Counted from the first letter of the stretch, positions 47,621-57,043 are shown. The stretch: 64,000 nucleotides of DNA from Anaplasmataceae bacterium AB001_6 (GCA_020002265.1 CP048228.1:310001-374000), one strand, 5' to 3'. The notes: a model not told the origin generated them from the sequence alone. Numbers and translations are program-made.

Positions 47621-48466
47621 ATGCAAGGCCTCAAGGGTGCTTTTTTGCTAGCAGAGAAGATTTTACTGGGCAGAATAATTGCTGTAGCTGATGCACTTGT
47701 TGATTTTTTAATTATCAAGAAAAAAGTGATGCATATAGCAAAGAATTTTTAACAAACGAAACTCAGGAACAACATCAACATGTTATTGATTACTGTGATG
47801 CCGAAGTTTCAGAAAAAGAAAGAGAAATATGCTGTAAGACCGCAGATAAAATTTTATCAGATGATATTAAATTTTATAACGAAAATAAGAGTTCTTGTTC
47901 GTCTAGGATCTAGTATGAGTACAGATTGTTATATCCCTGTGTCCGAGGCAGTGGGTGATGATATAGATAAAGCAGCTAAATTGTTGGGTATCACTAAAGA
48001 AGTCTATAATGATGCTAAAGATCTTTATGATATAGCAAATAGTCTTGAAAATCCTGAAGGGTCGGGTTAAGGCAGGAGTATCTAAATTCAATAAATAGAA
48101 TAATAAAGGAGTTTTGGAATTTAGCAAGCAACATGAATATAAACCAAATTCACTAGTTAATCATACTATACATATCACGAATCAGAGTAATAAACTTGTG
48201 GGTCATTTAAGTGAGAATTTTGAGGATAGATCTCACAAGAAGCACAGTAATTGTGAAGGCCTATTATCTTTTAAAGAAAAAGAGGCTTATTGTAAGTTTG
48301 AAAATCTCATATTAGAAAACAAAAAACCATAAGTCACTGGGCAAACAATGTTATTAAAGTAATTCAAGCGGGCATTAAAATAGCAAATGCAGATCACAAA
48401 GTGATGGAAGAATTACACACTGAAAAAAAGAATCGTATATTGAAGATAGTAATAATAAAAACCTGA
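47621..48466 (+). pseudogene. Decayed gene spread over three reading frames
   Basis: The frame starting at ATG 47621 (MQGLKGAFLLAEKILLGRIIAV, with a hydrophobic helix) stops early. Shifted frames continue with YQEKSDAYSKEFLTNETQ, then CYIPVSEAVGDDIDKAAKL, then NKLVGHLSENFEDRSHKK (a TTG frame 48114-48332), then HWANNVIKVIQAGIKIANA. The chain of charged, helical pieces without overlap indicates one former gene with several frameshifts. A fragment of a related gene is at 42905 on the other strand. No function recognised. Alternatively, the pieces 47780-48070 and 48114-48332 could be small expressed proteins. Confidence 0.5.
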
Positions 48467-48642
48467 GTCCTTCTAGATGTACCAGAAACAAAATACGTAC
48501 CAGAGAGGCTGCAAAATAATCATATTGCTAAGGAAACATAGGATAATATGTTGCCATATATAAGATTTTTGAAAAGCAGTGTATTTTTATTAAGGAATGT
48601 ATAGAAAGTTTTTTACACAAGAGGATAGCAGTAAGAATATTA

Positions 48643-49410
48643 TTAATGTATCCATATTTTATATCCTAAGCGTATTGCTACAAATATAACTAAAAATCCT
48701 GTAGATAAAACAACTATACGAGAGGGGATAAATCTGATTGTTATGATGTTGCTTATCTGTCCTCCTAAAAAAACTAACATAGGAAGATACCAGTAATCAA
48801 AGACAATTGTTTCTGATAAATTGTGTTTTTGTAACTGTCCGATAAGACCAGCAATAGAATTAAAAAGAATAAATATGGAAGAGGTAGTAGCAATTTGCTT
48901 TGGTGTTCCAGCTTTTAAACTATATAGAATAGGTGCTAAAAATATCCCTCCACCTATCCCAACTAATCCTGATAAAAATCCTAAAGTTATTCCAATTATT
49001 CCACTGACCCATATAGGGATGATTTTATAATCTTTAAAGTTATCATCATAGCGGCGATAGGTTATTAACATTCTGATTCCGGAAATTAATAATGTTATGC
49101 AAAGTATCTTAATGAATAATTCTTTTTCGATTTCTATCTTACCACCGATGTATGCTGCTATTACGGAAGTAAGAGTAAGTGGTAGTGAAAGATTGTAATT
49201 TAAATATCCAGCTCTAACATAATGAAATGTATTGCCAGATACAACAACGATATTACAAATAAGAGCAATAGGTGCCATGATATTATAAGGAAAATCCCAT
49301 AATGCTAATAAAGCTAAGTAAGAAGACCCCCCTCCAAAGCCTACACTAGCATAAAAAATAGCAACAATAGTGAATAATATTCCTAACCACATTTTCCGCA
49401 CCAAGGACAA
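48643..49410 (-). CDS. TauE/SafE-family membrane anion exporter
   Basis: A membrane protein of 255 residues with the two characteristic glycine-rich repeats (SVGFGGGSSYLALLAL and LVGIGGGIFLAPIL) and about eight hydrophobic spans. The family includes exporters of sulfite, sulfoacetate and other sulfur-containing or anionic compounds. It overlaps moeB by 28 bp and is the last gene of the Moco operon. A role in handling molybdate, sulfite or another anion linked to cofactor synthesis is suggested by position only; no modABC transporter is in the window. Confidence 0.88.
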   Translation of the reverse strand: MSLVRKMWLGILFTIVAIFYASVGFGGGSSYLALLALWDFPYNIMAPIALICNIVVVSGNTFHYVRAGYLNYNLSLPLTLTSVIAAYIGGKIEIEKELFIKILCITLLISGIRMLITYRRYDDNFKDYKIIPIWVSGIIGITLGFLSGLVGIGGGIFLAPILYSLKAGTPKQIATTSSIFILFNSIAGLIGQLQKHNLSETIVFDYWYLPMLVFLGGQISNIITIRFIPSRIVVLSTGFLVIFVAIRLGYKIWIH

Positions 49411-50141
49411 TCACGTGATCTATTTATTTTAATTATATTTACAGATGTTGAAAGTGCATCTAGAATAACCATCTTGCCAGAGAGACTAGTGCCTATATTC
49501 AATAATTCTTTGATAATTTCTGTTGTTTGCCATGTGCCCATCTGACCTACTAAACTGCCAAGTACTCCTGATTGAGAGCATTTTTCGGTAATTTTATCAG
49601 AAGGAATATGAGGGTATATACATTGATAACATGGGTGAGGTTTTCCCAGATATGATTTAAATGTATATAAGTGTCCATAAAATCCAATTGCAGCTGAAGA
49701 TACTAGAATTTTTTTATTTTTTAAACAATACTCGTTTAGTAAAAAGCGAGTGTGAAAATTATCACAGCAATCTGCTATTATGTCATAATCTTTTATTAAG
49801 CCGTCAACATTTGTAGAATTTAAACGATCTTTATAAGTAATAGTCTTAATATCTTGATTTAAATCATATATTGCATCCTTAGCACTATTGACCTTTGGTT
49901 GTCCAATACTACCGGCTTCGTGTATGATTTGCCGTTGTAGATTTGATAAAGCTATGCGATCATCATCAATTATTCCTATTGTTCCTATCCCAGATGCTGC
50001 TAAATAGAGAATTAAAGGTGAACCTAAGCCACCTGCACCAACCACTAATACTCTGGAATTTAATAATTTCTTTTGGCCTTCATTACCTATTTCTGGCAAT
50101 GAAATATTTCGTGAATAACGCACGAGCTGTTCATGATACAT
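49383..50141 (-). CDS. moeB: Molybdopterin-synthase adenylyltransferase MoeB (ThiF family)
   Basis: MoeB adenylates the C-terminal glycine of MoaD so that it can be thiocarboxylated. The nucleotide motif VVGAGGLGSP, the DDDRIALSNLQRQIIH block, the zinc cysteines CYQC and CPWC, and the DNFHTRFLLN motif are all present. The length of 252 residues matches MoeB without a rhodanese domain. ThiF is the alternative, but the Moco operon context decides for MoeB. Confidence 0.9.
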   Translation of the reverse strand: MYHEQLVRYSRNISLPEIGNEGQKKLLNSRVLVVGAGGLGSPLILYLAASGIGTIGIIDDDRIALSNLQRQIIHEAGSIGQPKVNSAKDAIYDLNQDIKTITYKDRLNSTNVDGLIKDYDIIADCCDNFHTRFLLNEYCLKNKKILVSSAAIGFYGHLYTFKSYLGKPHPCYQCIYPHIPSDKITEKCSQSGVLGSLVGQMGTWQTTEIIKELLNIGTSLSGKMVILDALSTSVNIIKINRSRDCPWCGKCG

Positions 50142-50143
50142 GT

Positions 50144-50482
50144 CTATCTTCCTCTATTACGCTTATATGATAGAAAATCTATTTCTAAAATAAGTTTTAG
50201 AGAATGTCCATTTTTTACTATTTGTTCTGTGGCAAAACTCTGATTAGTTGGCACAGCTTCATGCAATTTTATAATAACACTTTTATTTACCTTCAAAGTA
50301 AAATTATTTTCTTTTTGGATCAGTGACAAGGTTTTAATGTCATTGCTAATTACTATACTTGTTTCAAAAGTACTATTGGGTAGATTTGTAATCATCTTCA
50401 ATATATTATTTTTGACAAGAGATATAAAGTCATCTTTATTCATTCTAAAGCGTATTTCTTGTTTACTGATGCGTAAATTCAT
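50144..50482 (-). CDS. Small protein resembling the DUF7009 family, in the Moco operon
   Basis: A 112-residue protein starting MNLRISKQEIRFRMNKDDF, which recalls the MKLRIxxNxIRLRLxxxE opening of a small uncharacterised family often found inside molybdenum-cofactor gene clusters. The rest is strand-rich (FETSIVIS, FTLKVNKSVIIKL). Function is unknown in the family. It is tightly packed between mobA (4-bp overlap) and moeB (two bases apart), so it should be translated with them. Confidence 0.6.
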   Translation of the reverse strand: MNLRISKQEIRFRMNKDDFISLVKNNILKMITNLPNSTFETSIVISNDIKTLSLIQKENNFTLKVNKSVIIKLHEAVPTNQSFATEQIVKNGHSLKLILEIDFLSYKRNRGR

Positions 50483-51021
50483 ACTTTATCCTGTATATTT
50501 TTCCACTCATCTGGGGTGTTAATATTAACAAAAGAATCAATCTCTTTTTGATTTACAGATAAGTTATGACTGATTAATGTTTTATGCAAATTTTTAAGTG
50601 AGAAATCTTTTTTCTCTTTAAAGATTTTCTCTATTATATTTATGGTTTCAGCTTTAACTTTCAACCTAAAGGGTAATATATAATTTTCAAAACATACTAT
50701 ATCATTCTCGTGGGGTGCGTTTATCAGTTTGTATAGTAAGTGTATATTCAATTTAGGCATATCTACTGGTGCATAAAGTAAAAAATCATATTTCTCTAGT
50801 AGTTCTGTAAGAGTTGCATGCACACCACACAGAGGGCCTTTATCTTTAATTTTATCATTGATACCTGCTGCTCCACTAATATAAACATTTTCAATGCCTG
50901 CATTTTTTAATAAATTATCCATACGATCTAGTAATGTGGTATTTTGATAAATTAGTTTTGTTTTATCTACTTTCATACGAGAAGATTTGCCTCCTGCTAA
51001 TATTACACCTGCTATTATCAT
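50479..51021 (-). CDS. mobA: Molybdenum cofactor guanylyltransferase MobA
   Basis: MobA attaches GMP to Mo-molybdopterin to form the MGD that nitrate reductases of the DMSO-reductase family require. The nucleotidyltransferase opening GVILAGGKSSRMKVDKTKL is diagnostic, and VDMPKLN and a KGPLCGVH block follow. The length of 180 residues is slightly shorter than E. coli MobA. It overlaps moaE by four bases. Its presence agrees with narG needing bis-MGD. Confidence 0.9.
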   Translation of the reverse strand: MIIAGVILAGGKSSRMKVDKTKLIYQNTTLLDRMDNLLKNAGIENVYISGAAGINDKIKDKGPLCGVHATLTELLEKYDFLLYAPVDMPKLNIHLLYKLINAPHENDIVCFENYILPFRLKVKAETINIIEKIFKEKKDFSLKNLHKTLISHNLSVNQKEIDSFVNINTPDEWKNIQDKV

Positions 51022-51482
51022 ATACCTTGCGTTTGCGATTTACATAATTCACAGCCTTTGGACCATTGGCTATCTCCGTCTGTATAATGCTCTAATTTCC
51101 AGATAGGAGAACGATGCTTGATTTCTTCAATCACATAACGACAAGCTTTAAAAGCTTCATCACGATGAGGAGAGCCAACGGCAATTATGATACTTATTCC
51201 TCCGATAGACAAACGTCCTTTAGCATGTACAACATATAAATTAATGTTATCTCCCCACTTATCTTGTGCTTCTTTACAAATATTTAAAAAAGACCGCTTA
51301 GCTAATGATTCAAATACATCATAACTTATTCCTATTACATTTTTACCATGATTGAAATCTCTTACAGTTCCTATAAATAAGGATTCTGCGCCATTTTTTT
51401 TTGCATTCACGTAAGATAGCGCTAGATCTATATTGATATTTTTTTCTTTTGTGTCCCACACATCTACAAATACTTTACCCAT
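51018..51482 (-). CDS. moaE: Molybdopterin synthase catalytic subunit MoaE
   Basis: MoaE with thiocarboxylated MoaD inserts the dithiolene sulfurs into cPMP. Family blocks are GAESLFIGTVRDFNHGK, SIIIAVGSPHRDEAFKACRYVIEEIKHRSPIWKLE with the catalytic lysine region, and the 154-residue length. It follows moaD directly, the usual order. Confidence 0.94.
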   Translation of the reverse strand: MGKVFVDVWDTKEKNINIDLALSYVNAKKNGAESLFIGTVRDFNHGKNVIGISYDVFESLAKRSFLNICKEAQDKWGDNINLYVVHAKGRLSIGGISIIIAVGSPHRDEAFKACRYVIEEIKHRSPIWKLEHYTDGDSQWSKGCELCKSQTQGI

Positions 51483-51485
51483 ATT

Positions 51486-51743
51486 TTATCCCCCTGAAAT
51501 AGGTGGAATGATAGCAACAACGATGCCATCTTGTAAGGATGATTTTTCAGATAAAATTTCAGTTTGATTTGCAAAGAAAGAATTATCTATTAAGCTGATT
51601 TTATAGATATTATTATCTATTTGCTTGATTTTTTCTATTAATGCTTTTCGTATATCAGATACTATAGCATTTTCTGGGAGATGCAATTTTAACTCCTCTC
51701 CAAAAGATTTGAATGCTCCAAACAGTTGTAATGTTATCTTCAT
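51486..51743 (-). CDS. moaD: Molybdopterin synthase sulfur carrier subunit MoaD
   Basis: A ubiquitin-fold sulfur carrier ending in the required Gly-Gly (AIIPPISGG). The start MKITLQLFGAFKSFGEEL is typical. The ATG at 51743 is preceded by GGAG at good spacing; an earlier ATG at 51764 would add seven residues and overlap moeA by 25 bp. The product is about 85 residues. Confidence 0.92.
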   Translation of the reverse strand: MKITLQLFGAFKSFGEELKLHLPENAIVSDIRKALIEKIKQIDNNIYKISLIDNSFFANQTEILSEKSSLQDGIVVAIIPPISGG

Positions 51744-52990
51744 TTTACATTCTCCAAATGCCATTTATTAGGCATTAGCGGGTAAATATTCATGGTATCT
51801 CCTTTTTTTATATTCATTTGTCTTGGAGCAAATGATGCCCAACAATTAGCTTTTACTAATGAATTAATTTTAAAAGATTCTTGTCCTTCCAGTATTTTTA
51901 TTCCTAATTTTCCTTCATTGGACACTGAGATATATGCTTTGCGAAAAAAACGTAAGGGACTATCGATAGGAAATGGTTCTACTAGAGGAATTTTTAATGG
52001 ACATTCTGTTTTAATATCCTGTAAATGGTGTATTAATGGTATTACAAAAAAACGTAATCCTACGGCAGATGATACGGGATTTCCCGGAATACCAAAATAA
52101 TGCGTTTTATCTTTAAAACGTGCATAGAGTATTGGCTTTCCTGGACGTATAGCTACTTTGTGAAAAATGATATCTGCTCCAAGTTTACGTAAACTATCTG
52201 GAATGAAATCATATTTTCCCATAGAGACTGCTCCAGTAGAAATTATTATTTCATTTTTTCCTAATATCTGTTCAATTGTTTTTTCAAATATTTCAGGATC
52301 ATCAGGGATATTTCCTATATATTGAGATTTTATCCCTATTTTATTAAGTGCAGAGAGTAAATATGGACTGTTTGAATTATAAATTTGTCCTGGGGATAGG
52401 GGATGGTCTGTATCATTAATTAATTCTCTTCCTGTGCTAAGTATGCTCACTGAAGGTTTATCAGAAACTAGAATATTTTTTTGCCCTATACTTGTTAATG
52501 CCATTATATGATTTGGGGTAATAATTGTGCCTTTTGTAATAACTGTATCTCCCGGCATAAAATCCTCTCCTGCTTCACGTATATTGTTCTTTAGCGGAAC
52601 ACTTTGCGATAGAATTATCTTCTTAATATTATTATCTGTATTATCTATCTGAGTATCTTCTATTTTTACTACAGCATCATATTCTTCAGGTACCGGGGCG
52701 CCAGTTGTGATTTCCCAAGCTCCTTCTGTATTGCCTTTAGAGGGTTTATCTCCTGCTAATGTGCTTCCTGTTATCGTTAACGTAGTAGGGTTATCTTTAG
52801 AACTTTTTGCAACATCTTGAGATCGTATAGCGAATCCATCCATTGCGGAATTAGCAAATGCTGGAATAAGAACTTTGCTGCAGACATCTTCTGCAGCTAC
52901 ATAGCCACAAGCATTATTAATTGATAATATTATAGATGGCTTTTTTTCTGTTTTTAATAAGAATTTTAACGCTTCCTCATATAATATCAT
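51740..52990 (-). CDS. moeA: Molybdopterin molybdenumtransferase MoeA
   Basis: MoeA inserts molybdate into adenylylated molybdopterin. Family motifs are NSAMDGFAI, TGAPVPEEYDAVVKIED, STGRELI with SPGQIYNSN, TGAVSMGKYDFIPDSL and GIPGNPVSS. The length of 416 residues is normal. Its first base overlaps the last base of moaC-moaB, so the genes are coupled. Confidence 0.95.
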   Translation of the reverse strand: MILYEEALKFLLKTEKKPSIILSINNACGYVAAEDVCSKVLIPAFANSAMDGFAIRSQDVAKSSKDNPTTLTITGSTLAGDKPSKGNTEGAWEITTGAPVPEEYDAVVKIEDTQIDNTDNNIKKIILSQSVPLKNNIREAGEDFMPGDTVITKGTIITPNHIMALTSIGQKNILVSDKPSVSILSTGRELINDTDHPLSPGQIYNSNSPYLLSALNKIGIKSQYIGNIPDDPEIFEKTIEQILGKNEIIISTGAVSMGKYDFIPDSLRKLGADIIFHKVAIRPGKPILYARFKDKTHYFGIPGNPVSSAVGLRFFVIPLIHHLQDIKTECPLKIPLVEPFPIDSPLRFFRKAYISVSNEGKLGIKILEGQESFKINSLVKANCWASFAPRQMNIKKGDTMNIYPLMPNKWHLENVK

Positions 52991-54033
52991 TATGATATTT
53001 CCTCATGTAATGTTTCTTTATGGATGTTCTTTTTATTCTGTATGCTATCTAGTGCATGTGGTAAAATCTCTTTCAAAGCTTCTATTCCATCTTGAACTGC
53101 AGAAGGACTTCCTGGAAGAGCAATAATTAAGGTATTATCCATAACAACTGCACCAGAGCGACTCAACCACGTTTTTGGGACATGTAAAGCACTATAACTA
53201 CGTAATAATTCTCCTATTCCAGGTATTTCTTGATCTGCAATTTTGGAAATAGTTTGTGGAGTAATGTCACGAGGTGCAATCCCTGTACCACCTGTAGTAA
53301 TAATAATTTCTACATCTTTGGTTAATTTGTTAATCTTTTCCTCTAATTGTACTGATTCATCGGGAAGAATAGAGTAATCAACGATATTACATCCAAGATG
53401 TTCTAATTTTTCTTTTAATATTATACCTGATTTATCTTGATATTCTTTATTGTGTGCTCGATCACTTAGAGTGATGATGCCAACTTTTTTCCCTTCCAAA
53501 AGGCGTTCTGATGGTATTTTGATAAACTCTTTTATCTTTTCAGGAATGCCCCTTGGATGAATCCATAAATTACTTTTACCTCCTTCTTTTAATAGTAAGC
53601 GTATATCAGAAATAGAGAGCCCTGCTTCAACGGGTTTAATTAAATCATATAGTGTTAATAATGCAGCGTTAACAGCAGATAAAGCTTCCATTTCAACGCC
53701 AGTTTTAGCAATGGTAGAAACAATAGTATAAACTATTACAGAATGAGAGCTTTCTTTAAGTTCTGGATAGACAGCTATATGTTCCAATGGAATGGGATGA
53801 CACATTGGAATCTGTTGCCACGTATTTTTGGCACCTTGTAAGCCAGCAATTTCTGCTAATTTTAATACATCTCCTTTAGCTAAAGTTCCATTTTTTACAT
53901 GTTTAAAACCAATTTCACCTATATTTATGCATCCCATTGCAATGGCACGCCTAATATTGGGTTTTTTATAAGAAATGTCTTTCATATGAAAATTACTATT
54001 TTCATTAAAGAATTCTATAATGTTTTTATGCAT
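52990..54033 (-). CDS. moaCB: MoaC-MoaB fusion (cPMP synthase / molybdopterin adenylyltransferase)
   Basis: Two domains are fused in one 347-residue chain. Residues 1-165 are MoaC (RRAIAMGCI, PMCHPIPLEH, TGVEMEALSAV, LYDLIKPVEAG), which with MoaA makes cyclic pyranopterin monophosphate. Residues about 180-330 are a MoaB/Mog-type domain (VGIITLSDRA, TTGGTGIAPRDITPQT, ALPGSPSAVQDG), which adenylylates molybdopterin for MoeA. Bifunctional MoaC-MoaB proteins are known in some bacteria. The fusion means one gene covers an early and a late step. Confidence 0.93.
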   Translation of the reverse strand: MHKNIIEFFNENSNFHMKDISYKKPNIRRAIAMGCINIGEIGFKHVKNGTLAKGDVLKLAEIAGLQGAKNTWQQIPMCHPIPLEHIAVYPELKESSHSVIVYTIVSTIAKTGVEMEALSAVNAALLTLYDLIKPVEAGLSISDIRLLLKEGGKSNLWIHPRGIPEKIKEFIKIPSERLLEGKKVGIITLSDRAHNKEYQDKSGIILKEKLEHLGCNIVDYSILPDESVQLEEKINKLTKDVEIIITTGGTGIAPRDITPQTISKIADQEIPGIGELLRSYSALHVPKTWLSRSGAVVMDNTLIIALPGSPSAVQDGIEALKEILPHALDSIQNKKNIHKETLHEEIS

Positions 54034-54035
54034 AA

Positions 54036-55046
54036 TTATCCTCCGATTGATGCTAGATGTTTTGTAAGGCCTGTATTTCCATAAGCTAAAAAATGAGAAG
54101 AGCTTTTATAATTTAATTGTTCAATTATAAGCTTTCTTAATAGACTTTTCTGTTCACTTGTTTGTAAAAGGTGACGTAGAGAAGTTCCTTGATTTCCGAA
54201 TAGACATAACCGTAAATCACCTATTGAAGTAACACGTAAACGATTACATCCTTTACAAAAATCCTTTGAATAAGGAGCTATAATTCCTATGGATCCTTTA
54301 TAATCTTCATGCACATATTCTTGAGCTGGCCCTGAATCAAGGGCTCGAGGCTTATTCTTCCAACCTTCTATAGATAATTGATCGGTAATAATTTTTGTCG
54401 ATATATGATATTTTTGAAAGTACTTTAAATTATCACCAGTTTGCATTAATTCAATGAAACGAATACTGATATTTGTATTTTTCACCCAAGGCAAAAAATC
54501 TTTTAGTGCATTACCATTAACACCTTTGAGCAAAACAACATTAATTTTTACCTGTTGGAAACCCACCTTAATAGCAGATTCTACTCCTTGTTGTACTTTA
54601 TGTAGAAGATTACGACCACTAACAGCGTGAAAAATTTTCTCGTTTAAGCTATCTATGCTAACGTTAACGTGAGTTAACCCAGCATCATGCCAGCATTTTG
54701 CTTTATCTTTAAGTAGATAACCGTTAGTGGTAAAAGATGTTTTTTCAATACCAGGGTGATCTGATATTAATTTGGCAATTTGTGTAAAATCTTTTCTAAC
54801 TGTTGGCTCACCACCAGTAATACGTATTTTAGTTACTCCTAAAGAAGCAAATGCATCAACTAAATTTGCAATTTCATTTTGGGATAAAAATCGAGGTTTG
54901 TTATTACATTTAATATAACCATTGGGTAAGCAATAACTACAGCGAAAATTACACACATCAGTAATGGATAAACGTAGATAAGGAAACAAACGTCCAAATT
55001 TGTCTTTTAAGGCATTTTGAGAAGTATTGCTATATGTATCATTCAT
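54036..55046 (-). CDS. moaA: GTP 3',8-cyclase MoaA
   Basis: MoaA is the radical-SAM enzyme that starts Moco synthesis from GTP. The N-terminal cluster motif CNFRCSYC is at residues 32-39, and the C-terminal second cluster is CKGCNRLRVTS with LCLFG. The protein ends in the functional Gly-Gly (HLASIGG). Length 336 residues. It is the first gene of the minus-strand Moco operon, divergent from narK. Confidence 0.96.
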   Translation of the reverse strand: MNDTYSNTSQNALKDKFGRLFPYLRLSITDVCNFRCSYCLPNGYIKCNNKPRFLSQNEIANLVDAFASLGVTKIRITGGEPTVRKDFTQIAKLISDHPGIEKTSFTTNGYLLKDKAKCWHDAGLTHVNVSIDSLNEKIFHAVSGRNLLHKVQQGVESAIKVGFQQVKINVVLLKGVNGNALKDFLPWVKNTNISIRFIELMQTGDNLKYFQKYHISTKIITDQLSIEGWKNKPRALDSGPAQEYVHEDYKGSIGIIAPYSKDFCKGCNRLRVTSIGDLRLCLFGNQGTSLRHLLQTSEQKSLLRKLIIEQLNYKSSSHFLAYGNTGLTKHLASIGG

Positions 55047-55384
55047 CTTTCATTTATAATTTCCTGTGAGATATTTGAAACTATACCAAGAGAAAAGTCT
55101 AAAAGAATACTTTAAAAATTTATCCACGATATGCAAAGTTGAAGTTCCATAATCTCCAAAAATGGTAGCATCGCAACATTTTATTAAAAAACCGTATACA
55201 TTTTATGTCAATAAATTGAGTTATAGGCAAAAAATAGAGGTACAAATTATTATTTATTATAATATGAATTATTATTTGCGTATAATATTGCTTTTTGTGT
55301 TAATAGATTATCTATTTAGTTCGTATATTACTACATTGGTTTTAGATTAATTTATCATTATTGGTATGATTGGAGATATTTGGC
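55047..55384. promoter_or_regulatory. Divergent control region between the Moco and nar operons
   Basis: About 338 bp between moaA and narK should hold promoters for both operons. A short inverted repeat (tcaat-aa-attga) lies near 55210-55221 and a TATAAT at 55281-55286. No convincing FNR box (TTGAT-N4-ATCAA) was found, so oxygen or nitrate control is not visible. A plus-strand frame at 55162-55350 is hydrophobic but has no supporting signals. GGAG before 55385 is the narK ribosome site. Confidence 0.45.
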
Positions 55385-57022
55385 ATGGGTAAAGATTTAT
55401 ATAATTGGAATCCCGAAGATAAGGAGCAATGGTCCTCTTATGGAAAGAGCGTAGCAAATCGTAATTTATGGATTTCTATCTTAAGCTTATTACTTGGATT
55501 TTGTGTATGGATGTGTTGGGGAGTTATTACTGTACAGATGCTTAATGTAGGATTTGCTTTTTCTACATCAGATTTGTTTACTTTAACAGCGATTGCTGGC
55601 CTTTCTGGAGCTACGTTACGTATTCCTAGTACATTTTTTATCAGAATTGCTGGTGGAAGAAATACTATATTTTTTACTACTGTATTACTTCTTATTCCCA
55701 CTATAGGGACAGGAATAGCTTTGCAGGATAAGAATACTCCTCTATGGCAATTTCAACTTTTAGCTCTATTATCAGGCTTTGGAGGAGGTAATTTCGCATC
55801 TTCTATGTCAAATATTAGTTTCTTCTTTCCTAAGAAGATACAAGGTTATTCTCTGGGAATGAATGCTGGCCTTGGTAATCTAGGAGTCACTGTAATGCAG
55901 ATAATAATTCCTATTGTTATGACAATGGCAATATTTGGTACAGAATATATGATTCTGCAAAATAGTAGTGGAACATTTATTAGTAAAATTCCAGCAGGAG
56001 CAAAAACATATATATATAATGCAGGATTCATTTGGGTGGCAATTTTAGTTCCGTTATCTTGTGCCGTATGGTTTGGAATGAATAACATTCGAGATAAACA
56101 TGTTTCGCCTAATATAGGAATGCCTTTAAATACCTTCGTAAAGATTAGTGCAATGTTAATGATAGGATTGGTCACTACATGTTCAGGCTTATGGTTGATA
56201 TTACCTGAAAGCGCAAATGGTTCTGGATGGAGTGCATATCTGAGTAAATTAATTGGAGCAGATTTAAGTAAATTACTTATTTTAGCTACAATAATTATTG
56301 TTACGGTTTTCTTATTAAAATTAATACCTGGTGAAATTAGAACAAGTCTTAAACGACAATATAAAATATTTAACAATAAGCATACTTGGTCCATGACTAC
56401 AATTTATACCATGACATTTGGTTCTTTTATAGGATATGGTGCCGCTTTACCATTATCTATTCAAGTGATCTTTGGATATAAACACCTTATGGTTAATGGT
56501 GTTTTAACTCATACTACCATTAACCCCAATGCTCCATCTACATTTATGTTTGTTTGGATAGGGACATTTATAGGAGCTATAGCTCGTCCAATCGGTGGAA
56601 TTATTGCTGATAAAGTGGGTGGAGCAAAAGTATCACAGATTGTTTCACTTGTTATGTTAGGTAGTACATTAGCTTTAGCTCATTATATGCAAAAAGGCTA
56701 TGCATCTGCGACGCCAGAGGATTATTTTTATCCATTTATTGGGCTATTTTTGATTTTATTTACAGCTACTGGCATTGGAAATGGTTCTGCCTTTCGTAGT
56801 ATTGCACAAATTTTCAATAAAGAGCAAGCAGGGCCTGCCGGAGGATGGGCTTCGGCAATAGCTGCTTATGGTGCGTTTTATGTTCCACAAATGTTAAGTG
56901 AACATATTAAAGGCGGAGCACCTGAAAAGGCTCTTTATGGATTTGCTATATTTTACACTTTATGTATATGTATAAATTGGTGGTTTTACCTCCGTAAGAA
57001 TGCATATATATATAATCCATAG
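55385..57022 (+). CDS. narK: Nitrate/nitrite transporter NarK (MFS)
   Basis: A 12-span major-facilitator protein. The two nitrate signatures are clear: GFGGGNFASSMSNISFFFPKKIQGYSLGMNAGLGN (first) and GNGSAFRSIAQIF with AGPAGGWASAIAAYGAF (second). It should import nitrate and export nitrite for the reductase. The ATG at 55385 has GGAG upstream; a TTG at 55370 adds five residues. A long loop around residues 190-215 and an extra segment near 270-300 make it longer than E. coli NarK. It leads the narKGHJI string. Confidence 0.95.
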   Translation: MGKDLYNWNPEDKEQWSSYGKSVANRNLWISILSLLLGFCVWMCWGVITVQMLNVGFAFSTSDLFTLTAIAGLSGATLRIPSTFFIRIAGGRNTIFFTTVLLLIPTIGTGIALQDKNTPLWQFQLLALLSGFGGGNFASSMSNISFFFPKKIQGYSLGMNAGLGNLGVTVMQIIIPIVMTMAIFGTEYMILQNSSGTFISKIPAGAKTYIYNAGFIWVAILVPLSCAVWFGMNNIRDKHVSPNIGMPLNTFVKISAMLMIGLVTTCSGLWLILPESANGSGWSAYLSKLIGADLSKLLILATIIIVTVFLLKLIPGEIRTSLKRQYKIFNNKHTWSMTTIYTMTFGSFIGYGAALPLSIQVIFGYKHLMVNGVLTHTTINPNAPSTFMFVWIGTFIGAIARPIGGIIADKVGGAKVSQIVSLVMLGSTLALAHYMQKGYASATPEDYFYPFIGLFLILFTATGIGNGSAFRSIAQIFNKEQAGPAGGWASAIAAYGAFYVPQMLSEHIKGGAPEKALYGFAIFYTLCICINWWFYLRKNAYIYNP

Positions 57023-57043
57023 AAATATAAGAGGAGTATTATT

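Noticed and set aside
47500-47718. 72-residue minus-strand frame.
   Set aside because: Opposite to the decayed 47621 gene and AT-rich upstream DNA, with no supporting signal.
55200-55225. Possible FNR box upstream of narK.
   Set aside because: The inverted repeat reads TCAAT-N2-ATTGA, not TTGAT-N4-ATCAA, so it does not match the FNR/ANR consensus.
55162-55350. 62-residue plus-strand frame between moaA and narK.
   Set aside because: No ribosome site, no recognised motif and composition typical of AT-rich intergenic DNA; it lies in the divergent control region.
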